From Rhizobium sp. Q54 (GTDB lineage Bacteria; Pseudomonadota; Alphaproteobacteria; Rickettsiales; UBA1997): a stretch of 5,765 nt of DNA. Both the position numbers and the translations under genes were made by a program. The stretch is taken from contig CAMBFP010000073.1 in the NCBI GenBank assembly GCA_945865745.1, positions 1 to 5,765 on the forward strand. Reading direction: 5' to 3'. The notes under the pieces were generated by a model. That model saw nothing but the letters and a program-made list of their open reading frames with translations, had not been told where the DNA came from and searched no databases. Below, piece after piece: positions 1 to 5,765 of this stretch (position 1 is its first letter; every line of letters begins with the position of its first letter).

Positions 1-1
1 C

Positions 2-849
2 TACGATTCTAAATTCATTTACGGCGGCTTCGGCTACTTCGACAACATGAATTATTTTTTTGGAAAAATGGTTTTCAAATTGTTGATCGTGACAAATTTT
101 CTGCCGATGAAATTTCTTTCGCCAATATTTGGGGAGTTGCTGATGAAGATTTATTCAACAAGACGATCAAAGAGGCAGATAAGTCATACGCCGCGGGAAA
201 GCCATTCTTTAGCTTTGTCATGACCACCACTAACCACCGCCCCTTCACTTATCCCGATGGTAGAATCGATATTAAATCTAAGAGCAGTCGCAGCGGCGCG
301 GTAAAATATACCGACTACGCCATCGGAAAATTAATCGAAAATTCTCGCAACAAACCCTGGTTCAACAACACGATTTTTATTTTGGTTGCCGATCATTGTG
401 CGGGCAGTGCTGGCAATACCGACCTGCCTTTGTGGCGCTATCAAATTCCGGCAATTTTCTACGCACCAAAGATTCTCAAGCCGCAAAATATTGACAAGGC
501 AGTGAGTCAAATCGATCTTGCTCCAACGCTGTTTGGAATCATGAACATGTCTTACAAATCAAAATTTTTTGGCACGGATGTTCTAACAAATAAAAAAACT
601 TTAGATCATCACATCTTCGTTAGCACCTACTCCGACGCGGGTTACTTCAAAAATAATAAACTTTATCTTTTGAAACCAAAGAAAGAGAAAAAGTTTTTTG
701 ATGTAAAAATAACAAAACGCGGATGGGATGGTTCGCATGAACAGCATTCTGATCAATACGAACCAGCTGAGCTGGAAGAGGCGATCGGATACTACCAATC
801 AGCCAGTTACTTTTTCAAAAACGACAAATTTAAAAATTTTAAAAAATGA
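2..849 (+). CDS. LTA synthase/OpgB-like phosphoglycerol transferase, C-terminal part, frameshifted, 5' end outside window
   Basis: This is the C-terminal half of a membrane-anchored, periplasmic sulfatase-fold enzyme of the LtaS/OpgB (MdoB) group. In Gram-negatives this group usually moves phosphoglycerol onto periplasmic glucans or other envelope glycans; the substrate here is unknown. Bases 2-64 in frame 2 read YDSKFIYGGFGYFDNMNYFF, typical of the family. From about base 67 frame 1 continues with KNGFQIVDR, PFFSFVMTTTNHRPF, the metal-binding Asp-His of VADHC (bases 391-396) and SQIDLAPTLFGIM. Frame 1 has a stop at 10-12 and frame 2 is out of register after about 64, so one base seems to be missing. 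The first ATG in the downstream frame is at 220, which would give 209 residues without the catalytic Thr region. The upstream catalytic Thr and the membrane domain must lie left of the window. The stop at 847-849 overlaps the next start. The family is confident; whether the gene is functional is not. Confidence 0.85.
55..68 (+). other. Apparent -1 frameshift in a T7/A5 homopolymer tract
   Basis: The tract is seven T (55-61), GG, then five A (64-68). Family-like sequence runs in frame 2 up to Phe-Phe-Gly-Lys and resumes in frame 1 as Lys-Asn-Gly-Phe. One extra A in the A run would restore a continuous Gly-Lys-Asn-Gly-Phe. It may be a real mutation, a phase-variable or slippery tract, or a homopolymer read error. 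Confidence 0.7.
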
Positions 850-1406
850 AAAATCTTCTCATCTTTGCCATATTTCTAACTCTTATTTCTTGCTCGCATC
901 ACGATCAAAAAATTAAATTTGATCTGAATTTAAATGAGCAAAAATCAAATATTGGCAAGGGCGCGGGAATAGATTTGGTGATTATTGATGAGAGATCCGA
1001 AGACATTCTTGGCGTTAAAGAATTTTGCGCTGAGGAAAAAATTAAAATTAGCAGCGACGAAAATTTGGCAGAATTTTTGCAGAAAAAAATTACCAAAAAT
1101 TTACTGCAAAAAGGCTTCTCAATTGGCTTTGGCAAAACACTTGAGATCCACATCACCGACTTAAAATACACGGCAAAACGTAAATTTTTTATTGGAGAAT
1201 CTGTAGGAAAAATTGCGATAACGGCCGTCGTTACAAACAATAAAAATCAGTTAACTCTTACTAAAAATTTTAGCTCAGGTCTTGATAGTAAACATTTCAT
1301 CGCTCCTCTTGAATCAACAGACGCAGCCATAATCAACAATCTTCTTGAAGAAATTATGAAGAATATTTTGGGAGATGCGGAGCTACTAAAAAAATTAGCA
1401 GAATAG
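846..1406 (+). CDS. YajG-like outer-membrane lipoprotein
   Basis: The 186-residue product has a lipoprotein signal peptide: a Lys at 2, a hydrophobic stretch 4-14 and the lipobox L13-I14-S15-C16. Cys16 is the predicted lipidated residue and Ser at +2 suggests sorting to the outer membrane. The mature part resembles YajG-type lipoproteins in size and layout: a beta-rich start (GIDLVIIDERSEDILGV), a helix with FLQKKITKNLLQKGF, a strand LEIHITDLKYTAKR, then a strand pair that includes a KNF motif, and a C-terminal helix DAAIINNLLEEIMKNIL. The function of YajG is poorly known. The start overlaps the stop of the phosphoglycerol transferase gene as ATGA (846-849), which indicates translational coupling and a shared envelope role. 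The family call rests on recalled similarity and is moderate; the lipoprotein call is strong. Confidence 0.8.
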   Translation: MKNLLIFAIFLTLISCSHHDQKIKFDLNLNEQKSNIGKGAGIDLVIIDERSEDILGVKEFCAEEKIKISSDENLAEFLQKKITKNLLQKGFSIGFGKTLEIHITDLKYTAKRKFFIGESVGKIAITAVVTNNKNQLTLTKNFSSGLDSKHFIAPLESTDAAIINNLLEEIMKNILGDAELLKKLAE

Positions 1407-1624
1407 TGGAAATCAAAATTGCCCTACTGTTGCTAATCATAGCCGTTGCCGTGACTGCTTATTTTTGGATTTTTGCAGAATTTAGGTGGGGGAAGATTAT
1501 CACTTGGATCGTTGGTATCAGCGCTGTAATTATGCCAATCCTGCTCATCGATAATTATCGCATCTTTGTAATTGCTGTTTTGGCGACAATAGCTTTTGAG
1601 ATAAGAAAACTTTTGCAGAAATAG
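1406..1624 (+). CDS. Small hydrophobic membrane protein, function unknown
   Basis: The product has 72 residues and starts at GTG 1406-1408, which shares its G with the TAG stop of the lipoprotein gene (TAGTG). That overlap and the lack of another start decide this choice. Hydrophobic segments lie at about residues 3-22, 32-48 and 52-66. Charged breaks (EFRWGK, DNYR) separate them, and a basic tail EIRKLLQK suggests a cytoplasmic C-terminus. I do not recognise the family. The position, third in a chain of overlapping genes after a phosphoglycerol transferase and a lipoprotein, suggests an inner-membrane accessory for envelope glycan or lipid handling. This is inference only. Confidence 0.7.
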   Translation: MEIKIALLLLIIAVAVTAYFWIFAEFRWGKIITWIVGISAVIMPILLIDNYRIFVIAVLATIAFEIRKLLQK

Positions 1625-1712
1625 GTAAAGCGCAACGATCACCGAATCGCTTTGGCAGCAGGCTAATTTGAAAAAAATTGCATAAGGATCGGAGTTTTCT
1701 TCGCGTCAGTTT

Positions 1713-2630
1713 CTAAAAATTGTAGCTCAAAATCGCTTTGTACAAATTTTGTGGCACCAGTTGGTTGCCGTCAACATTGCGCCTCATCGGAAATTCAACA
1801 TCGAAATAAAGTTTAAATTCGCGCAGACTCACTTCAATTCCCGGCGCGAAATAAGTCATGCTGTAGCCGCTATTTAAATTGTGACTTGGATCAGCCCAGC
1901 CGGAATCAGAACCTTTTTTTGAAGCGGTGATTTGCATGATCGGCGCTACTTTTTTTGCCGCACCGACTTGTCCGAGATTGTAGTAAACCCCAACCGCACC
2001 AGATAATTCGTAGCCCGGAGTATAGCCTTTATGAGTAGACAAAGAGCGCTGCCACGTGCCTTGTGTAAAATATCCCATTCTGCTTTCTGCGCCGAATGCG
2101 CCCATGTGGTAAGCGCCCAAAATTGAATCAGTGGAGCCCGTTCCAATTTGCGTATTACGATTGAGGCCAGTGCGCGAAGTTGATCCGGTCGGCAATTTTA
2201 AACCAAAAATAATTCCGGTCGACATGTCGCTAGAAAATCCCGAATAAATTCCATTCACACGAATATCGCCGATGTCTTGTTCTTTAGTATGAGTCATACC
2301 GCCATCGTGCGGAAGATTTTGTACGTAACGCTGAACGTAAGGCGCGCGAATCGCCGCACCCCAATCACGATTGAACATATATTGCCCACCGGCGGTGTAA
2401 GTTTCGGTCTCGATTCTCTTGTCGTGATTATGCCCGCTAGAGTCTTTGTCTTTATGCCAATTGCGCGTTTGCGCCATGTAATCATATTGCAAAAATGCCG
2501 TGCCACCTTCGCAATTTGGAATTAATGAACTGGTTCCGACATTGAGAATTCCGCAACCGCAGGCGCAGGCAAAAACTTCGTTTATCGAAAAAATAAAAAG
2601 ATAGATCGCAAGGACAAAATATTTTTTCAT
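1713..2630 (-). CDS. Secreted beta-barrel-like outer-membrane 'transporter' protein with N-terminal CACGCG cluster
   Basis: The product has 305 residues. A signal peptide spans about residues 1-21 (basic KK, hydrophobic core, VFA before the cut), so the mature chain would begin Cys-Ala-Cys-Gly-Cys-Gly (Cys 22, 24, 26), with a fourth Cys at 40. A His-rich polar segment follows (NWHKDKDSSGHNHDKR, 57-72). The body alternates aromatic and small residues as in beta-barrels and carries GDIRVNGIY (121-129), GLKLPTG (143-149) and IGTGSTD (162-168), typical of Phenol_MetA_deg-like 'transporter' proteins. It ends in Phe (YNF), the usual outer-membrane-barrel terminus. Cys and His content suggests metal or redox-ligand binding, which is inference. 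It is divergent from the RegB-like gene, across 103 bp, so a shared control region is plausible. No clear Shine-Dalgarno precedes the ATG. A moonlighting alternative is a phenol-pathway-type channel. Confidence 0.8.
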   Translation of the reverse strand: MKKYFVLAIYLFIFSINEVFACACGCGILNVGTSSLIPNCEGGTAFLQYDYMAQTRNWHKDKDSSGHNHDKRIETETYTAGGQYMFNRDWGAAIRAPYVQRYVQNLPHDGGMTHTKEQDIGDIRVNGIYSGFSSDMSTGIIFGLKLPTGSTSRTGLNRNTQIGTGSTDSILGAYHMGAFGAESRMGYFTQGTWQRSLSTHKGYTPGYELSGAVGVYYNLGQVGAAKKVAPIMQITASKKGSDSGWADPSHNLNSGYSMTYFAPGIEVSLREFKLYFDVEFPMRRNVDGNQLVPQNLYKAILSYNF

Positions 2631-2665
2631 TGGTAAAAATTATTACATTTTTCAACAAGATCGCC

Positions 2666-2737
2666 ATGACCTTCACCGCGATCTCATCGAAGATTGAGGC
2701 GCTCTCCAATCAACTTCAAATAAACTTCCTCAAGTGA
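2666..2737 (+). CDS. Possible short leader reading frame coupled to the RegB-like gene
   Basis: ATG 2666 opens 23 codons (MTFTAISSKIEALSNQLQIN, then FLK) and stops at TGA 2735-2737. The stop overlaps the GTG start of the kinase gene as GTGA, the same coupling style as the ATGA upstream in this window. The frame is open further upstream, to a TTG at 2630-2632 and beyond, so its true start is uncertain. It could be a leader peptide, the remnant of an older gene, or chance. The kinase gene has no visible Shine-Dalgarno, which makes coupled translation attractive. Confidence 0.3.
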   Translation: MTFTAISSKIEALSNQLQINFLK

Positions 2738-3519
2738 GACAATTTGTCCAAGACGCTAATCGCAAAAATCTTCTACAGCTTCTGAAATTGCGCATGATGG
2801 CAATATTTTGTCAGGCCGCAACGATTCTAATCGTGAATTTTTTTCTAAAAATATCTCTGCCGCTAAGCGAGATGTTTCTAGTGCTACTAGCACTTAGCGT
2901 CGTCAGTCTATTTAGTTTTTTTCGTAAAAATATCAGCGAAAAAACTTTGTTTGTTGAATTAATTTTCGACGTCATCGCCCTAACCGCACAACTTTATTTT
3001 AGTGGCGGAATTTCTAATCCATTCATCTCACTCTTCCTTCTTCAAGTTATTATCGGAGCAATTCTGCTCAAAAAAAATTACGCTTGGTTTATCGCAATTC
3101 TAACTGCGCTTTGTTACATCTGGCTAAGTTTTTACCACAAAGAATTGCACGCACTTCACGATCATGGCGGTGCTGATTCATTTACTCTTCACTTGCAAGG
3201 AATGCTAATCAGCTACGTTCTTGCGGCAATTTTGCTTCTAATCTTCATCACCAAGATCAGTCAAAATTTACGCGAAAGAGACCAGATGATTCGCATGGCA
3301 ATGCTTGCCACTAGTGCTGCACACGAGCTTGGCACGCCGCTTTCGACCATCTCCGTAATCGTCGCTGATTGGAAAAAAATGGATCTTGATAAAAATTTAA
3401 TCGCTGATGTTGCAACGGTTGAATCACAACTCACTCGCTGCAAAAAAATTATTTCTGAGATTCTTTCTTCGTCAGGAAAAGAGCGCCTCGAGGAAGCCTC
3501 TTCAAATCAGCGGGACTAA
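2734..3519 (+). CDS. regB: RegB/PrrB/ActS-like redox sensor kinase lacking the ATP-binding domain
   Basis: The product has 261 residues and uses GTG 2734; an in-frame stop at 2695-2697 and no other start support this. Six membrane segments lie at about 22-40, 46-63, 71-89, 97-112, 117-133 and 156-174. GGISNPF (91-97) is the GGxxNPF ubiquinone-binding signature of RegB. A His-rich periplasmic-side loop HKELHALHDHGG is at 135-146. The dimerisation/phosphoacceptor helix has AAHELGTPLSTI (195-206) with phospho-His 197. Cys236 in QLTRCKKII lies 39 residues after it and matches the redox Cys of RegB (His225 and Cys265 in Rhodobacter). The chain then ends with KERLEEASSNQRD. Family members run to about 420-460 residues, and the N, G1 and G2 boxes of the catalytic ATPase domain are absent. 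It could be a decayed gene, or a sensor that another kinase phosphorylates in trans. The family is very confident; activity is doubtful. Confidence 0.88.
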   Translation: MRQFVQDANRKNLLQLLKLRMMAIFCQAATILIVNFFLKISLPLSEMFLVLLALSVVSLFSFFRKNISEKTLFVELIFDVIALTAQLYFSGGISNPFISLFLLQVIIGAILLKKNYAWFIAILTALCYIWLSFYHKELHALHDHGGADSFTLHLQGMLISYVLAAILLLIFITKISQNLRERDQMIRMAMLATSAAHELGTPLSTISVIVADWKKMDLDKNLIADVATVESQLTRCKKIISEILSSSGKERLEEASSNQRD

Positions 3520-3593
3520 TTATGAATTGCTAAAAACTGCGTTACTAAATTGACGGTAGCGGCGATTTTTATTTTGTGACGCGAGCAAAACTA

Positions 3594-3622
3594 TTGCGCC
3601 GCAGAAACCTGCTTCGGCGCAA
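3594..3622. repeat. Inverted repeat / hairpin
   Basis: The arms TTGCGCCG (3594-3601) and CGGCGCAA (3615-3622) are a perfect 8-bp match. Inside, CAG (3602-3604) and CTG (3609-3611) can pair around an AAAC loop, leaving a 3-nt bulge. The GC-rich stem stands out in AT-rich sequence. No T-run follows on either side, so it is a poor factor-independent terminator. It could stabilise the 3' end of regB RNA, or be a small repeat element. Confidence 0.6.
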
Positions 3623-3678
3623 GCGCCTGATTTTCATGACTTAATCCGCTTACTAAATTTATTTTTATGTCTCTAAAA

Positions 3679-3694
3679 ATTTATTCGAATAAAT
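3679..3694. promoter_or_regulatory. Perfect 16-bp palindrome upstream of regA, candidate operator
   Basis: ATTTATTCGAATAAAT is its own reverse complement and ends 21 bp before the regA ATG. A dimeric regulator could bind it. It does not look like the GCGGC-N5-GTCGC type of RegA site or the TTGAT-N4-ATCAA Fnr box, so autoregulation by RegA is not shown. AT-rich sequence makes chance palindromes more likely. Confidence 0.4.
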
Positions 3695-3715
3695 CACAAA
3701 ACTGGCCAAGAGCTT

Positions 3716-4237
3716 ATGAATGACTACAAAACAATCTTAATTACGGAAGATGATGCTGAGTTGGCGAGCACATTAGGACGATCTTTCACGCGTCATGGCT
3801 ACAAAACTAAAATCACCAATAATTTTAAAGAAGCGGTCGCAAGCTTAAAAAAATTTCATCCACGATACGCTGTCGTCGATTTAAAAATTCCCGGAGAGTC
3901 TGGCCTGGAATTGATTCGCCACTTATATCAATTTGATCCAACAATAAAAATTGTGATGCTAACTGGCTATGCAAGTATCACGACAACAATTGAAGCGATT
4001 AAGGCAGGAGCTTGTTATTACTTGGCCAAACCTGCCAATGTCGACATGATCATCAGCGCGTTTGCGGGGAAAATAAACCAACCGGAAAACAAGAAAACTT
4101 CGCTGAAAAATCTTGAATGGGAACATATTCATCAAGTTCTAGCCGGTGTTGGTTTCAACATCTCCAAAGCCGCAAGGGCACTTGGAATGCATCGTCGCAC
4201 GCTAGCGAGAAAACTTGAGAAGAAGCACGTTTCTTAA
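3716..4237 (+). CDS. regA: RegA/PrrA/ActR-like redox response regulator
   Basis: The product has 173 residues, close to the usual RegA length of about 180. The receiver domain (about 5-118) has the acidic pocket E11-D12-D13, phospho-acceptor D55 in AVVDLKIPGESGL, T83 in MLTGYASITT and K105 in YYLAKPAN. A short linker with QPEN replaces the proline-rich hinge of RegA. The C-terminal Fis-type helix-turn-helix (about 134-170) has WEHIHQVL, NISKAARALGMHRRTL and ARKLEKK, very close to the strongly conserved RegA DNA-binding helix. The protein acts in the cytoplasm as a DNA-binding regulator of redox-related genes, normally phosphorylated by RegB. ATG 3716 is the only start after the in-frame stop at 3674-3676. 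AAGAG just upstream is a weak, close ribosome site. All key residues are intact, in contrast to the truncated kinase before it. Confidence 0.93.
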   Translation: MNDYKTILITEDDAELASTLGRSFTRHGYKTKITNNFKEAVASLKKFHPRYAVVDLKIPGESGLELIRHLYQFDPTIKIVMLTGYASITTTIEAIKAGACYYLAKPANVDMIISAFAGKINQPENKKTSLKNLEWEHIHQVLAGVGFNISKAARALGMHRRTLARKLEKKHVS

Positions 4238-4320
4238 AAGTTAGAAAGTTTTTTTCGTCTTAGTGTGAAAATGAAGGATGGGGAGGATTCAGAAGCCGCT
4301 AACTCTCAAAGAAAATAATC

Positions 4321-5765
4321 CTACTTCTCACCACCCCCATCCGGTGGAGATGCTTTTTCGCCAGATTCTTTAGCACTTTCGTCGCCTTTTCCAGCCTCCT
4401 CACCTCTGTTGCTAGTGGCCTCCTCCTGGCCAGCATCTCTCTTGTTAGGGCCATCCTCGCCCTTGCTGCTATTTACGTCTTGTACCTCCTTCTTACCACT
4501 GGCAAGATTCATCATTCTATTAAATGGAGCTCGAGCGGTACCTCCAACTTTGCCGCCAAGACTTGCGAGACGAGTTGCTGCACCTGAGACCGCCCCCATG
4601 CTTTTCGCCAACATGCCTACAGCATCGGCTGATGGTCCTTTAACTCCACCACCAACCAACGCTTCAATAATTCCTGGAATTTCATCCATGAAAACGTAAA
4701 GCAAATACATAACCAATGCTCCTTTAAGCATCGTTAGAATTCTTTGCTTAGGATTTTCGCTGAATAAATTTGTGAGAGCTGGTAAGGCAACGCCGATCAT
4801 TGAGAAAGCGTGCCATTGGCTAAATCCTTGGAAGTTTAGAAGGCAGGCAACGCTGTCATCGAGCGGATTTATGAATTCTTGCTTATCCTCTTCTTTGCAT
4901 TCCGGAGCTTGATCTCCAACATAAGGAACAACGGCACCATCGGAATCTACACAAATCTTGTCGCAAGACATGGTTTTGGTAGGAGCGCTACCGTGGAAGG
5001 TGGCGCTGCCGATTAAGGTTTGATCCATCACCATTATAAAAACAGCGACGTAGGCAAAGAGAATCATCGGCTGCAAACAGAAGCTCATTAACTTACCAAG
5101 CCATCCTTCAAAAATACCTTTGGTTTTTTCAAACATGCCGCAAGGGATGATTAATGGCGAAACGAAGACGAGTATGATAATTGCCGCCGCGGATGAGATA
5201 AAAATATGCAGCGCTCGAATTCCTAGCGAGACCAAAAAGAAACCAAAAATCATCACCGACAGCGCAAAATAAATTCCAATTGGCCCAATTAACCAGGCAG
5301 CAAAAACCATCGAGGCAATATTGGCATTGGTCATCTGCGGACCAAAACCGAGATAACGCATCATTTTGCAATCGATCGTATCCCAAATTGCTAAATATTC
5401 TTTGCCTGACGGATAGGTCGACACAACCTCTTGCGTTCCATCGGAAAGAGAGACTTTGCCAAACTGACAACCATCTCGTTGCTTTGAATCCTGCATGGTT
5501 TCGATCTTGAAAAGCATGTTGGCGAAGGCCATCGAGGAGTCGTAGAATCCGCTGAAGAAAATATCCTGCCAAGCTGTGCCAACACAGAAATACATCACGA
5601 GCGCTATCTTGAAGATGAACACTAAAATACTTTTTTTGTCGCCAAGATTCGCTTTACCAAGAAGGATATTTATTCCGTAAAATACGACGGCTAGGGTGAT
5701 GCCCAGCTTAATCACCAAATGCATTATATTCTGTATTTGCTGAAAAAAGGAGGTTTCACTTACTT
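4321..5765 (-). CDS. virB6: VirB6/TrbL-family type IV secretion membrane protein, N-terminus outside window
   Basis: This is a polytopic inner-membrane subunit of a type IV secretion system, the family that forms part of the inner-membrane translocation path. From Met at 5724 it gives 467 residues. The frame stays open to the right edge and adds VSETSFFQQIQNI with no start codon and no ribosome site before 5724, so this Met is probably internal. Hydrophobic segments lie at about 4-23, 32-50, 137-165, 171-194, 212-233, 305-320 and 331-347. FEKTKGIFEGWLGKLMSF followed by CLQPMILFAYVA (198-227) is characteristic of VirB6-like proteins of Rickettsiales type. Cys86, Cys119, Cys254, Cys258, Cys276 and Cys294 fall in the polar loops and could form periplasmic disulfides. 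The last 57 residues (bases 4324-4494) are a charged, Gly/Glu/Lys/Ser-rich disordered tail. The gene converges on regA and looks like part of a vir cluster to the right. Confidence 0.85.
   Translation of the reverse strand, partial: VSETSFFQQIQNIMHLVIKLGITLAVVFYGINILLGKANLGDKKSILVFIFKIALVMYFCVGTAWQDIFFSGFYDSSMAFANMLFKIETMQDSKQRDGCQFGKVSLSDGTQEVVSTYPSGKEYLAIWDTIDCKMMRYLGFGPQMTNANIASMVFAAWLIGPIGIYFALSVMIFGFFLVSLGIRALHIFISSAAAIIILVFVSPLIIPCGMFEKTKGIFEGWLGKLMSFCLQPMILFAYVAVFIMVMDQTLIGSATFHGSAPTKTMSCDKICVDSDGAVVPYVGDQAPECKEEDKQEFINPLDDSVACLLNFQGFSQWHAFSMIGVALPALTNLFSENPKQRILTMLKGALVMYLLYVFMDEIPGIIEALVGGGVKGPSADAVGMLAKSMGAVSGAATRLASLGGKVGGTARAPFNRMMNLASGKKEVQDVNSSKGEDGPNKRDAGQEEATSNRGEEAGKGDESAKESGEKASPPDGGGEK
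4324..4494 (-). other. Low-complexity charged C-terminal tail of the VirB6-like protein
   Basis: Residues 411-467 are almost free of hydrophobic residues and rich in Glu, Gly, Lys, Ser and Asp, with loose repeats such as GEEAGKGDESAKESGEK and an end of PPDGGGEK. Such tails in VirB6-like proteins are variable and probably cytoplasmic. The side of the membrane is inferred, not shown. Confidence 0.7.

Larger units (their letters stand above)
3520..3715 (+). other. Spacer between truncated regB and regA with hairpin and palindrome
   Basis: This 196-bp stretch holds no convincing gene. Short frames broken by stops could be worn remains of the missing kinase domain. It contains a strong hairpin (3594-3622), a perfect palindrome (3679-3694) and a 10-bp direct repeat TTACTAAATT at 3542-3551 and 3650-3659. 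It must carry the signals for regA if regA is transcribed on its own. No confident -35/-10 pair is visible. Confidence 0.6.

Noticed and set aside
1627..1653. Inverted repeat AAAGCG/CGCTTT between the convergent genes at 1624 and 1713, as a terminator
   Set aside because: The stem is only 6 bp with a 15-nt loop, and neither strand has a T-run directly after it.
2277..2525. Open frames on the + strand and in another minus frame over the barrel gene
   Set aside because: They are opposite-strand or shifted-frame shadows of a gene with a signal peptide, barrel motifs and a C-terminal Phe.
2880..2894. Near-perfect palindrome AGTGCTACTAGCACT
   Set aside because: It falls within coding sequence for a membrane segment of the RegB-like protein, leaves a one-base loop, and is probably chance from Leu/Ala codons.
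4224..4255. Weak hairpin AAGAAG/TTTCTT at the regA end followed by a run of seven T, as a terminator
   Set aside because: The stem is AT-rich, includes a G-T pair and lies about ten bases before the T-run, so it is too weak to call.
5129..5572. 147-codon minus-strand open frame inside the VirB6-like gene
   Set aside because: It lies wholly within the well-supported VirB6-like frame on the same strand, has no family-like motifs and is best read as a shadow.
5747..5754. Strong Shine-Dalgarno-like AAGGAGGT on the + strand
   Set aside because: It lies inside the minus-strand VirB6-like reading frame, and no start codon follows within the remaining bases of the window.
1..5765. CRISPR arrays, tRNA or rRNA genes, insertion sequences
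   Set aside because: No regularly spaced repeats, cloverleaf-like segments, rRNA-like sequence or transposase frames were seen on either strand.

Overview
The window reads as chromosomal DNA of an AT-rich Gram-negative bacterium, most likely an alphaproteobacterium. Three things point there: a RegB/RegA (PrrB/PrrA, ActS/ActR) redox two-component pair, two outer-membrane or envelope proteins (a YajG-type lipoprotein and a beta-barrel-like protein), and a VirB6/TrbL type IV secretion subunit whose core sequence recalls the large VirB6-like proteins of Rickettsiales and related symbionts. The taxonomic call is inference from protein character; no rRNA or tRNA is present.

Region 1 (1-1624, + strand) is a tightly coupled envelope operon. 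It holds the C-terminal half of an LTA-synthase/OpgB-like phosphoglycerol transferase (5' end outside the window, apparent one-base frameshift near base 64), a YajG-like lipoprotein that starts on an ATGA overlap, and a 72-residue membrane protein that starts on a TAGTG overlap.

Region 2 (1713-2630, - strand) is a secreted beta-barrel-like 'transporter' protein. Its mature N-terminus begins with a Cys-Ala-Cys-Gly-Cys-Gly cluster and it carries a His-rich segment. It is divergent from region 3.

Region 3 (2666-4237, + strand) is the redox-sensing module. A short upstream reading frame ends on a GTGA overlap with the RegB-like kinase gene. The kinase keeps its six membrane segments, the GGxxNPF quinone motif, the phospho-accepting His and the redox Cys, but stops before the ATP-binding domain. 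A 196-bp spacer follows, with a strong hairpin and a perfect 16-bp palindrome, and then an intact RegA-like response regulator.

Region 4 (4321-5765, - strand) is a VirB6/TrbL-family protein whose N-terminus lies beyond the right edge. It converges on regA.

The oddest biology is the RegB-like sensor that lacks its catalytic ATPase domain next to an apparently intact RegA, together with a divergent Cys/His-rich outer-membrane protein that could be its target or partner.
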